Assembly (NCBI GenBank): GCA_021789565.1
Contig: JAJYJL010000156.1
Span: 1 to 10,373 of the forward strand
Length of the DNA stretch: 10,373 bases
Origin: Acidobacteriota bacterium
Lineage (GTDB): Bacteria > Acidobacteriota > Terriglobia > UBA7540
Direction of reading: 5' to 3'
This document shows, piece after piece, positions 1 through 7,633 of this stretch. How positions within the stretch are numbered: the first letter of the stretch is position 1; each line of letters opens with the position of its first letter. The notes under the pieces are model-generated. The model saw only the letters and a list, made by a program, of their open reading frames with translations. It did not search any database and was not told where the DNA came from. The position numbers and the translations under genes are program-made.

Positions 1-2
1 GA

Positions 3-668
3 ATCCTGGGCTCGCTGGGAATTTCCACTATCCTCTACCTTGGCGTAGTGATCGTAATGACTGGAGTCATTCATTTCCAACTCTTGAACGTTCCGGATCC
101 TTTGGCAGTGGCTGTTGATGCTACGCCGGCGCACTGGCTCTCGCCGCTTGTCAAAGTGGGAGCCATCCTGGGAACAACGGCCGTCATCCTGGTGATGATG
201 CTGGGTCAGACGCGGGTTTTTTATACCATGGCGTTTGATGGCCTTCTGCCCAAGACCTTCGGCAGGGTGCACCCGCGCTTTCGTACCCCCTACAAGAGCA
301 CAGCGCTGGTGGGAATTTTTGTGGCACTCGGAGGAGGGTTGATTCCACTGCGGGTTGTGGGCGAGCTGGTCAGCATCGGAACTTTGCTGGCATTCGTTAT
401 CGTTTGCGGGTCGGTCTGGGCGATGCGCAAGATGCGTCCTGATATCAGGCGCCCATTTCGAACACCCGTGGTGTGGTTTGTGGCGCCGATGGGTATGATC
501 ATTTGCCTGGCGCAGATGGTGGGCCTGCCTGTAGACACCTGGATTCGCCTTTTCGTCTGGATGGCCATCGGGTTTGTCATCTATTTCGGATACAGCCGCC
601 ACCACAGTCTCCTGCGACGGGCGAATGCGCAGTCTTCGGCAACTTCCGTAACGAAGACGGAAGAGTGA
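3..668 (+). CDS. Cationic amino-acid permease (APC superfamily), C-terminal part
   Basis: This is the last 221 residues of an inner-membrane amino-acid transporter of the APC superfamily, CAT/YfnA-like branch; the frame is open to the left edge, so the start lies outside the window. A GTG at 48 falls inside a membrane segment and is not a start. The fragment carries about five to six hydrophobic segments. The strongest family marks are the segment with GQTRVFYTMAFDGLLP (about nt 204-251), followed by VHPRFRTPYKS, which match the well-conserved loop of CAT-type permeases. The phrase LNVPDPLAVAV early in the fragment fits the extracellular loop of the same family. The tail is short, charged and hydrophilic. 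Substrate cannot be told from this part; cationic or broad amino-acid uptake by proton symport is the family norm. The gene is followed by a 124-nt gap with no clear terminator. Confidence 0.88.
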   Translation: MLGSLGISTILYLGVVIVMTGVIHFQLLNVPDPLAVAVDATPAHWLSPLVKVGAILGTTAVILVMMLGQTRVFYTMAFDGLLPKTFGRVHPRFRTPYKSTALVGIFVALGGGLIPLRVVGELVSIGTLLAFVIVCGSVWAMRKMRPDIRRPFRTPVVWFVAPMGMIICLAQMVGLPVDTWIRLFVWMAIGFVIYFGYSRHHSLLRRANAQSSATSVTKTEE

Positions 669-792
669 TTTGAGGAGGCTGGCTTGATCAGCGCAATCCC
701 GCAACGGTCGCCGTTTCACTGCGGCCCTGCCGTTATTTCTGTGTCAAAACGGAAATTCCTTCTTCCCTCACCTGATTTGCCTGGGAGGGTGA

Positions 793-2871
793 ATGCTTCC
801 CTCAATCATTAACTTACTTTTTCAGGAATACCGCTCGCGGCCGATGGCGCGTTTTACCGCATGGCTGATTGCCTTTGGTGTGGCCTTATGGGTCGAAGGT
901 CTTATCTCAGGTGGCGCCCCAGACCTGCTGTGGGTTGTTTTTGCGGTTGGTCTGGTAGTTGCCGGCGGATATTATCTCGGCCGCCTGATCGGGACCTTCA
1001 AGCATCACATCCTGTGGCACCTTCGCCGAAGGTTGATTGTCACCTACATTTTCATTGCTTTTGTTCCTATCGTCCTGATACTGCTCCTGGTGGGGCTGGG
1101 CGCATTAATCGGCAACGGCCAATTTGCCGCATTTCTGGTGGCGTTGAACGTCAACGACCAGGTTGAGAAGATGCAGCAGTTGAACCGCATTGTGGCACAC
1201 GAAGCCTATGTGAGCCCGGACAGAACTCCAGACAAGTTGCTGGACCAGTTACAGCAGTTCTACGTGCGGCAACTTTCCCAGCACGCGGCAAGCTATCCAA
1301 ACCTTGAGATTGCCCTCTGGGTGGGAACGCAGGATCGCGCATTTTATTTGAACGGCAATCCGATCTCCAAGTTGCCAGCAATACCCGGGTGGTTCAAGAC
1401 GGAGGAATTCTCGGGCATTGTTTCTGACGGCGGCAGACTGTTCCTGCGGGCTGCCGACCAGGGCAGCACACCCGCCGGACCCGTCACAATGGTCTTGTCG
1501 GAACCATTCAGCCCGGAATTGTTAGACCTTTTTGGACGTGGCATCGGGCCGGTTGGAGTGATCGAGACGGCTATCGGAAGCAATGTTCCGATCCAGTCCG
1601 TTACGGGGAGCCTGCCGATACCGGCAGGAAGAAATTCTCCGGAAAAGGTCATTGCACGTTCGCAATCCCTGTCTCTTCCGCCGGCAGCTAACTTCGTGGA
1701 CACCGACGTCTTTGGAACATCTGCTTTGAACGTTATTCGCTGGGGCGGCACACAAAAGGAGTATCTTTCCCAGCCGGTCTTTGTCTACGTAACTTCCCGA
1801 TTGTCAGTTCTCACTCATCATTTGTTGGCTACGCTGGGACGGTATTCGCGAGTTTATATCACTTTATTCCTGGTGATAGCGGCTGTTTTTCTTGTGATCG
1901 AATTGCTGTCACTGATTGCGGGTATCCGCCTGACACGAACGATTACAGGAACAGTTGACAAGTTGTATCAGGCAACCGAGCGCGTCCAGGCGGGCGACCT
2001 TTCTCACCGGATCAGCATTCCCGCGCAGGACCAGCTTAGCTCACTGGGCGAGGCGTTTGACAAGATGACCGCGTCGCTCCGGCGCCTTCTGCGCGAGTCG
2101 GAGGAAAAGACCCGCCTGGAGCACGACCTCCAGATCGCGCGTGAAGTCCAGGAGCAATTATTCCCGACAGGAGCTCCAAAGGTGCCTGGCCTGGAACTTT
2201 ACGGGATCTGCAGGCCTGCACGGGGAGTCAGCGGCGATTATTACGATTTCCTGCCGGTGGGCAAAGACAGCGTAGGGATGGTGCTAGGTGACGTGAGCGG
2301 CAAAGGAGTTTCCGCAGCATTGATCATGGCGGCCATCCAGTCACTGATACGGACTCGACTTTACATGGATTCACCAAACGAGGACCCTGACTCCAAAAGT
2401 TTCTCAACGGCAGAATTGTTTGGTGTGTTAAACCAGCAGATGTTTGAGAACACCCCCGAAGAGAAATATGCGACCTGTTTTTATGCCCTTTATGATTCAG
2501 ACACGCGGCAGCTTGTCTATACGAACGCGGGCCATCCTGCTCCTGTTCTTTTCCGGAACAGCGGAATCGTCCGGCTGGATGCCGGAGGAACGCCGCTGGG
2601 GTTGATCTCGCCGGTGTCCTACGGCGAAGCAAAGATCGTGCTGGAGCCGGGAGATACGCTGATTGCTTTCACTGATGGTTTCACCGAGAGCGAAAACAGT
2701 TTTGAAGACCAGTTTGGCGAACGCCGCCTGATTGAGGTTGTCCAGCGCGCAAGAGGCAATCCGCTCCCTGTACTGGTCGATGAAATTTACCGGAGCGTGG
2801 AAGACTGGACCGGTGGCGGCGAGCCGCAGGATGATATGACGCTGATCGTGGCCCGGGCATCAGTGGCCTGA
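793..2871 (+). CDS. Membrane-bound SpoIIE/RsbU-type PP2C serine phosphatase with HAMP domain
   Basis: A 692-residue signalling phosphatase. Visible order: two hydrophobic segments (about 21-40 and 45-63), a third (81-107), an extracytoplasmic region (about 110-350) that I cannot assign to a named sensor domain, a fourth TM (354-378), a HAMP linker (about 378-432, containing GDLSHRI and LGEAFDKM), a short helical connector with the phrase LQIAREVQEQLFP (446-458) typical of RsbU-like enzymes, and the PP2C catalytic domain. Metal-binding motifs are intact: GDYYDF (481-486), GDVSGKG (499-505), TNAGHPAP (577-584), FTDGFTE (626-632) and DDMTLI (680-685), so it should be active. Family members dephosphorylate anti-sigma-factor antagonists in partner-switching pathways. 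No antagonist or anti-sigma kinase gene is in view, so the target is unknown. The start is supported by a GGGAGG ribosome site at 783-788. Confidence 0.93.
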   Translation: MLPSIINLLFQEYRSRPMARFTAWLIAFGVALWVEGLISGGAPDLLWVVFAVGLVVAGGYYLGRLIGTFKHHILWHLRRRLIVTYIFIAFVPIVLILLLVGLGALIGNGQFAAFLVALNVNDQVEKMQQLNRIVAHEAYVSPDRTPDKLLDQLQQFYVRQLSQHAASYPNLEIALWVGTQDRAFYLNGNPISKLPAIPGWFKTEEFSGIVSDGGRLFLRAADQGSTPAGPVTMVLSEPFSPELLDLFGRGIGPVGVIETAIGSNVPIQSVTGSLPIPAGRNSPEKVIARSQSLSLPPAANFVDTDVFGTSALNVIRWGGTQKEYLSQPVFVYVTSRLSVLTHHLLATLGRYSRVYITLFLVIAAVFLVIELLSLIAGIRLTRTITGTVDKLYQATERVQAGDLSHRISIPAQDQLSSLGEAFDKMTASLRRLLRESEEKTRLEHDLQIAREVQEQLFPTGAPKVPGLELYGICRPARGVSGDYYDFLPVGKDSVGMVLGDVSGKGVSAALIMAAIQSLIRTRLYMDSPNEDPDSKSFSTAELFGVLNQQMFENTPEEKYATCFYALYDSDTRQLVYTNAGHPAPVLFRNSGIVRLDAGGTPLGLISPVSYGEAKIVLEPGDTLIAFTDGFTESENSFEDQFGERRLIEVVQRARGNPLPVLVDEIYRSVEDWTGGGEPQDDMTLIVARASVA

Positions 2872-2950
2872 ATACTGTTCCTCCGTTGTCGGCTTACCGG
2901 ATGTCCAGTAAACTGAATTGCAGCTGCTGCCCCGCTGGTTGATGGTTCTT

Positions 2951-2996
2951 CCGTTAGAGCGGATAACGGGCCCGGCCGATCTTTGACGGCATCGGC
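2951..2996 (+). terminator. Two tandem hairpins between phosphatase and channel genes
   Basis: Two perfect 6-bp stems lie five bases apart in the 219-nt gap. The first is CCGTTA (2951-2956) pairing with TAACGG (2964-2969) around a 7-nt loop. The second is GCCGAT (2975-2980) pairing with ATCGGC (2991-2996) around a 10-nt loop. Neither is followed by a T tract, so they are not classical intrinsic terminators. They could still stop or pause transcription from the phosphatase gene, or structure the leader of the channel operon. The rest of the gap shows nothing else apart from the channel's ribosome site. Confidence 0.3.
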
Positions 2997-3075
2997 TAAT
3001 CGTGCCGGCTGCACTGCAGCCTGTACGTTCGAGCGAAGCCTTGGGAGATGCCAGATCGGTTTCCCGTGCGGTCCT

Positions 3076-3082
3076 GGGAGGA
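3076..3082 (+). promoter_or_regulatory. Ribosome binding site that fixes the channel start
   Basis: GGGAGGA sits eight bases before GTG at 3091. It favours this GTG over the TTG at 2983, which has no such site and would add 36 residues of non-channel-like sequence with four cysteines. Confidence 0.75.
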
Positions 3083-3090
3083 ATAACGTC

Positions 3091-4098
3091 GTGAAAGGCA
3101 TTCGAACCGCTGGCGTGATCTTTGCCCTTCTGATCGCACTGATTGCGGTTGGGACGGCAGGTTTTCACGTCGTCCAGGGGTGGAGCTGGTTCAAATCCCT
3201 TTACACAACGCTCATGACGGTCTCAACTATCGGTGCGGGGCCGGAAAATGAGCTGAGCGGCCGCGGCGAAGTCTTCAACGTCATCCTGATTTTGCTGGGC
3301 GTAGTAACGGTGGGCTTCGCAATTGGAACGCTCACAAAGGCGGTGGTAGAATTCGAGTTGGGTTCGTTCTTCGGACGGCGCCGCATGGAAAAAGAACTTT
3401 CAACCCTGAAAAATCATTACATCATCTGCGGCGTGGGCCGTGTGGGCCGCCGGGTCGCAGCGGAAATCGCCGCCCGAAAATTTCCTCTTGTCATCATTGA
3501 ACGAGACCCCGCAAGGGCCGTCTGGGCGCAGGAGCGCGGTTTCCCCGTCATTATAGGTGACGCCGCGAGCGAGGCCGTCTTGCGCAAGGCCCATATTGAG
3601 ACTGCCCGGGCACTGGCAAGCGCCGTTACTTCTGATGCGCAAAACGTCTACATCGCTCTTACGGCACGCGGAATTGCGCCGAATATTCCTATTGTCGCTC
3701 GCGCCAGTGAGGAAGATGCAGAATCGAAGCTCCTCAGAGCCGGCGCGACCACAGTAGTTTCGCCATACAGTTACGCGGGCCAGCGCATCGCGCGCACCCT
3801 GACCAGCCCTTATGTTCAGCGTTTTATCGACATGGCGCTTTCTTCCCTCAGTGAGACCAACCTGGAAATTGAAGAAGTTCAGGTGGGAAATCCTTCCATG
3901 CTGGCCGAGAAGAACCTCGAGGAAGCCAATATTCGTAACCAGTTTGGCCTGCTCGTGCTGGCAATTCGCCACCAGGACGGGCAATTGGACTTCAATCCAG
4001 AGCCGACCCAGACGATCAACTCGGGCGACTATCTCATCGTTATGGGTAATACGGAAAACTTAAAGCAACTGGAATTACAGGCAGGCGTCAAGGGATGA
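3091..4098 (+). CDS. Two-TM potassium channel with RCK (TrkA-N/TrkA-C) domains
   Basis: A 335-residue inner-membrane ion channel of the Ion_trans_2 plus RCK architecture. Order: TM1 (about 6-26), pore helix and filter (about 34-50), TM2 (62-86), TrkA-N/RCK-N Rossmann domain (about 109-235) and TrkA-C (about 258-330). The Rossmann loop is GVGRVG (114-119), and an acidic residue, E137, ends the second strand in IIERD, the arrangement expected for NAD(H)-type binding. The filter reads TIGAG (46-50): the usual aromatic of TVGYG/TIGFG is alanine (GCG at about 3235-3237). So potassium selectivity is likely from the architecture but not certain. The GTG start has a good ribosome site. The stop overlaps the nnr start (ATGA, 4095-4098), which suggests translational coupling. 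It heads the compact run that ends with the SDR gene. Confidence 0.88.
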   Translation: MKGIRTAGVIFALLIALIAVGTAGFHVVQGWSWFKSLYTTLMTVSTIGAGPENELSGRGEVFNVILILLGVVTVGFAIGTLTKAVVEFELGSFFGRRRMEKELSTLKNHYIICGVGRVGRRVAAEIAARKFPLVIIERDPARAVWAQERGFPVIIGDAASEAVLRKAHIETARALASAVTSDAQNVYIALTARGIAPNIPIVARASEEDAESKLLRAGATTVVSPYSYAGQRIARTLTSPYVQRFIDMALSSLSETNLEIEEVQVGNPSMLAEKNLEEANIRNQFGLLVLAIRHQDGQLDFNPEPTQTINSGDYLIVMGNTENLKQLELQAGVKG

Positions 4099-5675
4099 AA
4101 ATTCTTACCGCTGCCCAGATGCAGGATGTCGACCGAGCCACGACAGAGCGATACGGTGTGCCCAGCCTGACGCTGATGGAAAATGCCGGACGCAGCGTGG
4201 TGAAGTTTCTGCATCAGCGATTTTCTCCGCTTGAGTCGCAGGAAATCGCAATCCTGTGCGGCCGGGGGAATAACGGTGGCGACGGCATGGTGGTGGCGCG
4301 CATGCTTCGCGAACTGGGAGTGCAGCCGCGCGTACTATTGCTGACCGACCCGGAGCGCCTGAGCGGCGATGCCGAGGTCAATTACAAGCGGCTCGCCCAG
4401 AGTGGCTCGCCCCAGACGGTTCCCGATCACGATTCCTGGCAGGAGGTCAGAAGCAAGCTGGGAAGTGTGTCGCTGGTGATCGACGCGATTCTGGGAACGG
4501 GACTTTCGAAACCGTTGGGCGGATTTCTTCTGGAGGTCGTCAGGGACGTTCCAGTCGTATTCCCCAAGGCCAGGGTTGTTGCGGTGGACCTGCCGACTGG
4601 AGTTGCGGCTGACAGCGGTGATCTGATCGGGGAATGCGTCCGCGCCGACGCGTCAGTTACCTTCACAGCTCCCAAGGTTGCTCACGTATTTCCTCCTGCT
4701 TGTGAGAAGGTGGGAGAATGGGTAGTGAGGGCCATCGGCACTCCGCCAGAAGCACTGGAGAATAATTCGGATTTCTTTCTCAATATTCTTCAGCCTCACG
4801 ATCTGGAGTGGCTTGTCCGGCCGCGCAAACTTGAAGGCCACAAAGGTGATTACGGTCATGTGCTCGTCCTCGGAGGATCGGTTGGAAAAACAGGCGCCGC
4901 CGCGATGGCCGCCAAAGCGGCGCTGCGTTCAGGTACGGGATTGGCTACTGTGGCCACCCCGCGAAGCGCATTGCCAGTTATCGCGTCGCTGAGCATGGAA
5001 ATCATGACCGAACCATTGCCTGAGACCGGTTCCGGGACGATTTCGCTGCAGGCCCTCAAGGATGGCCTTCTTGACCGGTTGGTGGAAGGGAAGTCGGTGC
5101 TGGCTGTTGGCCCGGGCATAGGACGCAATCCTGAAACAATGGAATTGGTGCGGGAAGCTGTCAACAGGTACGATATACCGGTTGTGCTTGATGCCGACGG
5201 ACTGAATGCGTTTCCCGCGTGGATTCGGGCTCTCCGCGTAGGGGAGCGAGTTCGCGTGCTGACACCTCATCCGGGCGAAATGGGGCGGCTTACAGGTCAA
5301 GAAACTTCGGAGGTTGTGGCTCATCGCCTGGAAGTGGCGCGCGAGTTTGCCCAAACACATGGCGTTCAGCTTGTGCTGAAGGGTTTCCGGACGCTGACTG
5401 CTTCGCCGGAGGGGCAAGTGTGGGTTAACCCGACCGGCAATCCTGGTATGGCGACCGGTGGGTCAGGTGACGTCCTGACCGGTATTACTGCGGCCTTGCT
5501 GGCCCAGTATCCTGACCGTTCGGCTACGGAAGTGACCGCGGCTGCTGTTTATCTGCACGGGCTGGCGGGCGACATTGCCGCGCGCGAGATTGGCGAGGCT
5601 TCCATGATTGCCGGGGACATTCTCGAAGCTTTGCCCAGGGCGTATCAGGAAATCAAACGACAACTGTACTGCTGA
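4095..5675 (+). CDS. nnr: Bifunctional NAD(P)HX epimerase / ADP-dependent NAD(P)HX dehydratase
   Basis: A 526-residue cytoplasmic metabolite-repair enzyme that restores hydrated NADH and NADPH. The N-terminal YjeF_N epimerase half (about 1-215) shows MENAGR (28-33), CGRGNNGGDG (55-64), VIDAILGTGL (128-137) and VDLPTGV (164-170). The C-terminal dehydratase half of the ribokinase-like fold (about 235-520) shows GHVLVLGGS near 254-262, LDADGLNA (365-372), TPHPGEMGRL (390-399) and GNPGMATGGSGDVLTG (448-463). Length and both motif sets are those of intact bifunctional proteins. The ATG overlaps the channel stop by four bases; the AAGGG before it is too close to be an optimal ribosome site, so coupling to the upstream gene is likely. 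tsaE follows after 7 nt, the same pairing seen in E. coli (yjeF-yjeE) and many other bacteria. Confidence 0.96.
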   Translation: MKILTAAQMQDVDRATTERYGVPSLTLMENAGRSVVKFLHQRFSPLESQEIAILCGRGNNGGDGMVVARMLRELGVQPRVLLLTDPERLSGDAEVNYKRLAQSGSPQTVPDHDSWQEVRSKLGSVSLVIDAILGTGLSKPLGGFLLEVVRDVPVVFPKARVVAVDLPTGVAADSGDLIGECVRADASVTFTAPKVAHVFPPACEKVGEWVVRAIGTPPEALENNSDFFLNILQPHDLEWLVRPRKLEGHKGDYGHVLVLGGSVGKTGAAAMAAKAALRSGTGLATVATPRSALPVIASLSMEIMTEPLPETGSGTISLQALKDGLLDRLVEGKSVLAVGPGIGRNPETMELVREAVNRYDIPVVLDADGLNAFPAWIRALRVGERVRVLTPHPGEMGRLTGQETSEVVAHRLEVAREFAQTHGVQLVLKGFRTLTASPEGQVWVNPTGNPGMATGGSGDVLTGITAALLAQYPDRSATEVTAAAVYLHGLAGDIAAREIGEASMIAGDILEALPRAYQEIKRQLYC

Positions 5676-5682
5676 TTTTCTT

Positions 5683-6165
5683 ATGGGACCTGACGATCGG
5701 GCGGTTGAGGAGAGGCCCTTGGCCGACCGGAAAAATCGGTTGGAATTCATCACGCATTCGCCGGAAGAGACGATTGAATTAGGTGGAAAGATTGCCGGAA
5801 AATTACCTCGACCCTGCTGGGTGATTCTGGAAGGTGAACTCGGCAGTGGAAAAACCACCCTCGTCAAAGGAATTGTTTCGGGACTTGGGGTCGCGCGGCC
5901 GGAAGAGGTCACAAGCCCTTCTTTCACGCTGTTGCACGAATACGGGACGGACCCCAAAGTTTATCATGCTGATCTCTACAGGATTGAGGGCGCTCGCGAA
6001 CAGGCCACCCTGGGGCTCGAGGATTTGCTGGAGCAGGAGGCCACGGTCATCGTAGAATGGGGAGAAAAGCTGGTAGATCAGGATCTGGATGTGCAAGTCA
6101 GAATCCGCATGGAGCTGATGGAAGGTGAAAACCGTCGCATTACAATCGAAGGGCTGGGTACGTAG
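5683..6165 (+). CDS. tsaE: tRNA threonylcarbamoyladenosine biosynthesis ATPase TsaE
   Basis: A 160-residue P-loop ATPase that, with TsaB and TsaD, makes the t6A37 modification in ANN-decoding tRNAs. Visible motifs: SPEET (26-30), Walker A GELGSGKT (51-58), TSPSFTLLHEY (77-87), HADLYR (95-100) with the conserved acidic residue D97, and VEWGE (124-128). The ATG at 5683 lies 7 nt after nnr but has no clear ribosome site. A TTG at 5719 is preceded by GAGGAGA (5707-5713) and would give 148 residues with a more usual distance to SPEET, so it is a real alternative start. A start at 5608 would overlap nnr by 68 nt and is less likely. No tsaB or tsaD is in the window. Confidence 0.94.
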   Translation: MGPDDRAVEERPLADRKNRLEFITHSPEETIELGGKIAGKLPRPCWVILEGELGSGKTTLVKGIVSGLGVARPEEVTSPSFTLLHEYGTDPKVYHADLYRIEGAREQATLGLEDLLEQEATVIVEWGEKLVDQDLDVQVRIRMELMEGENRRITIEGLGT

Positions 6166-6787
6166 CGCCAAAACGGGCGGCTTGGTGTTGATAGGAATTC
6201 TGCTGTGTACAGCCTGCGCGTCGACGCCGAAAACGCGTTACTACACGCTGCGCACCCCGCCTCCGCCAGGGGCGCTGAGCCTCAAGACACACCTCACCTT
6301 GCAGGTCGAGCATTTTGACTCTTCAGACCTGCTGCTTGACAACCGGATCATTTATTACATTTCGCCCACTGAGCTGAACTTTCATGAGTATCACCGATGG
6401 TCATCAGACCCGGGCGAACTTTTGAGTGAGGTTGCGATAAAGTTTTTTGCGGGAACGGAATTATTTCAACAGGTTTATGCATTTCCCGCGCCCGTCATGG
6501 CTGATTACACTTTGCGCGGCAGGGTGCTTGATCTTGGCGAAATGAAATATGAAAAGAGCGGCCAGGGCAAGTCGGGAGCGGCCCAGCTCAGTTTGAAACT
6601 GGACTTGCTGCAAACGCACCAGAACAAGGTTGTGTGGTCGGCGCGGCTGAGGCAGACAGCCCCGATTGAAAGGAACAACGTACAAGCTGCTGTTGATGCG
6701 ATGAACATCGCGGCTGAACGGTTGCTGCAGGACGCTTACAGCGGCATTTCTGCGGTAGTTGAAAAGGAAGTTGCGCAGAAGCAGTGA
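6125..6787 (+). CDS. ABC-type transport auxiliary lipoprotein (PqiC/DUF330-like)
   Basis: A 220-residue predicted outer-membrane-directed lipoprotein. The N-terminus has basic residues (K2, K9, R13, K16), a hydrophobic stretch (18-30) and a probable lipobox LCTAC with the lipid-bearing cysteine at C31; the Cys at the -3 position of the box is unusual. After it, RYYTL (38-42), NRIIYY (73-78) and a Trp-rich centre RWSSDPGELL (91-100) fit the ABC_trans_aux family (PF03886). Members of that family work with MlaE/MlaF-like ABC transporters and MCE proteins in lipid transport between membranes. No such partner is in the window. The GTG start lies inside tsaE (41-nt overlap); later start codons would cut away the basic region of the signal peptide. 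The SDR gene follows after 36 nt. Confidence 0.78.
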   Translation: MKTVALQSKGWVRSAKTGGLVLIGILLCTACASTPKTRYYTLRTPPPPGALSLKTHLTLQVEHFDSSDLLLDNRIIYYISPTELNFHEYHRWSSDPGELLSEVAIKFFAGTELFQQVYAFPAPVMADYTLRGRVLDLGEMKYEKSGQGKSGAAQLSLKLDLLQTHQNKVVWSARLRQTAPIERNNVQAAVDAMNIAAERLLQDAYSGISAVVEKEVAQKQ

Positions 6788-6823
6788 CAAGAACAGGCTG
6801 ATTGAGCGGAGGAATCGTAGAAT

Positions 6824-7633
6824 ATGGCGACAAAGGCTGGGCCCGGACGTTGGGCGCTGATTATCGGATCATCGAGCGGCTTTGGAGAGGCGCTGAGCCT
6901 TGAACTGGCGCGATCAGGTCTGGATATTTTTGGAGTTCACTTTGACCGGCGTTCGGCACAGGACCGTATCAACGGGATCGTCGAAAACATCAAGGCTGCG
7001 GGCCATGACTCTGCGTTCTTCAATATGAATGCCGCTGACGCCGACAAGCGGGCGAACGCTCTCGATAAAATGCAGGAACACTGGGCCCAGCGCGGCGGAG
7101 ACCATTGCGTGAAAGTCTTTGTGCATTCTGTGGCTTTCGGATCGTTGTTGCCTTATGTCACGGAGGACTCCAGGGACCAGCTGACGCAGGCCCAGATGGA
7201 AATGACCGTGGACGTGATGGGTAACAATCTTGTCTATTGGGTCCAGGAACTGGTGCGGCGGAAGATGATGCGCTCCGGAGGGCGCATCTATGGCTTGACC
7301 AGTGCCGGCGGCCATAGTGTCATCCCGAATTATGGAGCGGTTTCCGCAGCCAAGGCCGTGATGGAATCACACATCCGGCAGCTTGCGTATGAGCTGATGC
7401 CTCAGGGCATCACTGCCAACGCCATTCAGGCGGGCGTAACCGTGACGGCGGGATCAAGCAAAATTCCCGGCATCGATAAGCTGGCTGAATTTGCCAAACT
7501 CCGGAACCCCGGAGGGCGTTTGACTACTCCGGAGGATATTGCTCAGGCGGTTGCAGTGCTGATGGATGATCGCACTCACTGGATGACCGGCAACGTTATA
7601 CGAGTGGACGGGGGAGAAGATATTGTCACGTAA
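6824..7633 (+). CDS. SDR-family oxidoreductase, enoyl-ACP-reductase-like (FabL/FabI type)
   Basis: A 269-residue Rossmann-fold reductase. The cofactor loop is GSSSGFG (15-21), closer to classical SDRs than to FabI. The active site reads Y170-x6-K177 in NYGAVSAAKA, the spacing of enoyl-ACP reductases (FabI, FabL) rather than the Y-x3-K of ordinary SDRs. FVHSVAF (99-105) resembles the FabI segment with VHSI. The position of FabI's first active-site Tyr is Ser160 here, as in FabL. Near the C-terminus, GGRLTTPEDIAQ and GNVIRVDGG (256-264) are standard SDR tails. So the best guess is the last reduction step of fatty-acid elongation; a specialised lipid or secondary-metabolite reductase is possible. 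The start has GGAGGA at 6808-6813. The 3' end overlaps by 58 nt the convergent reading frame on the other strand. Confidence 0.75.
   Translation: MATKAGPGRWALIIGSSSGFGEALSLELARSGLDIFGVHFDRRSAQDRINGIVENIKAAGHDSAFFNMNAADADKRANALDKMQEHWAQRGGDHCVKVFVHSVAFGSLLPYVTEDSRDQLTQAQMEMTVDVMGNNLVYWVQELVRRKMMRSGGRIYGLTSAGGHSVIPNYGAVSAAKAVMESHIRQLAYELMPQGITANAIQAGVTVTAGSSKIPGIDKLAEFAKLRNPGGRLTTPEDIAQAVAVLMDDRTHWMTGNVIRVDGGEDIVT

Noticed and set aside
703..715. AACGG-TCG-CCGTT hairpin after the permease as a terminator
   Set aside because: Short stem with a 3-nt loop and no T tract; nothing else supports it.
2983..3090. TTG start that would lengthen the channel by 36 residues
   Set aside because: No ribosome site, Cys-rich and non-channel-like sequence, and it crosses a predicted hairpin; GTG 3091 has a strong site at the right distance.
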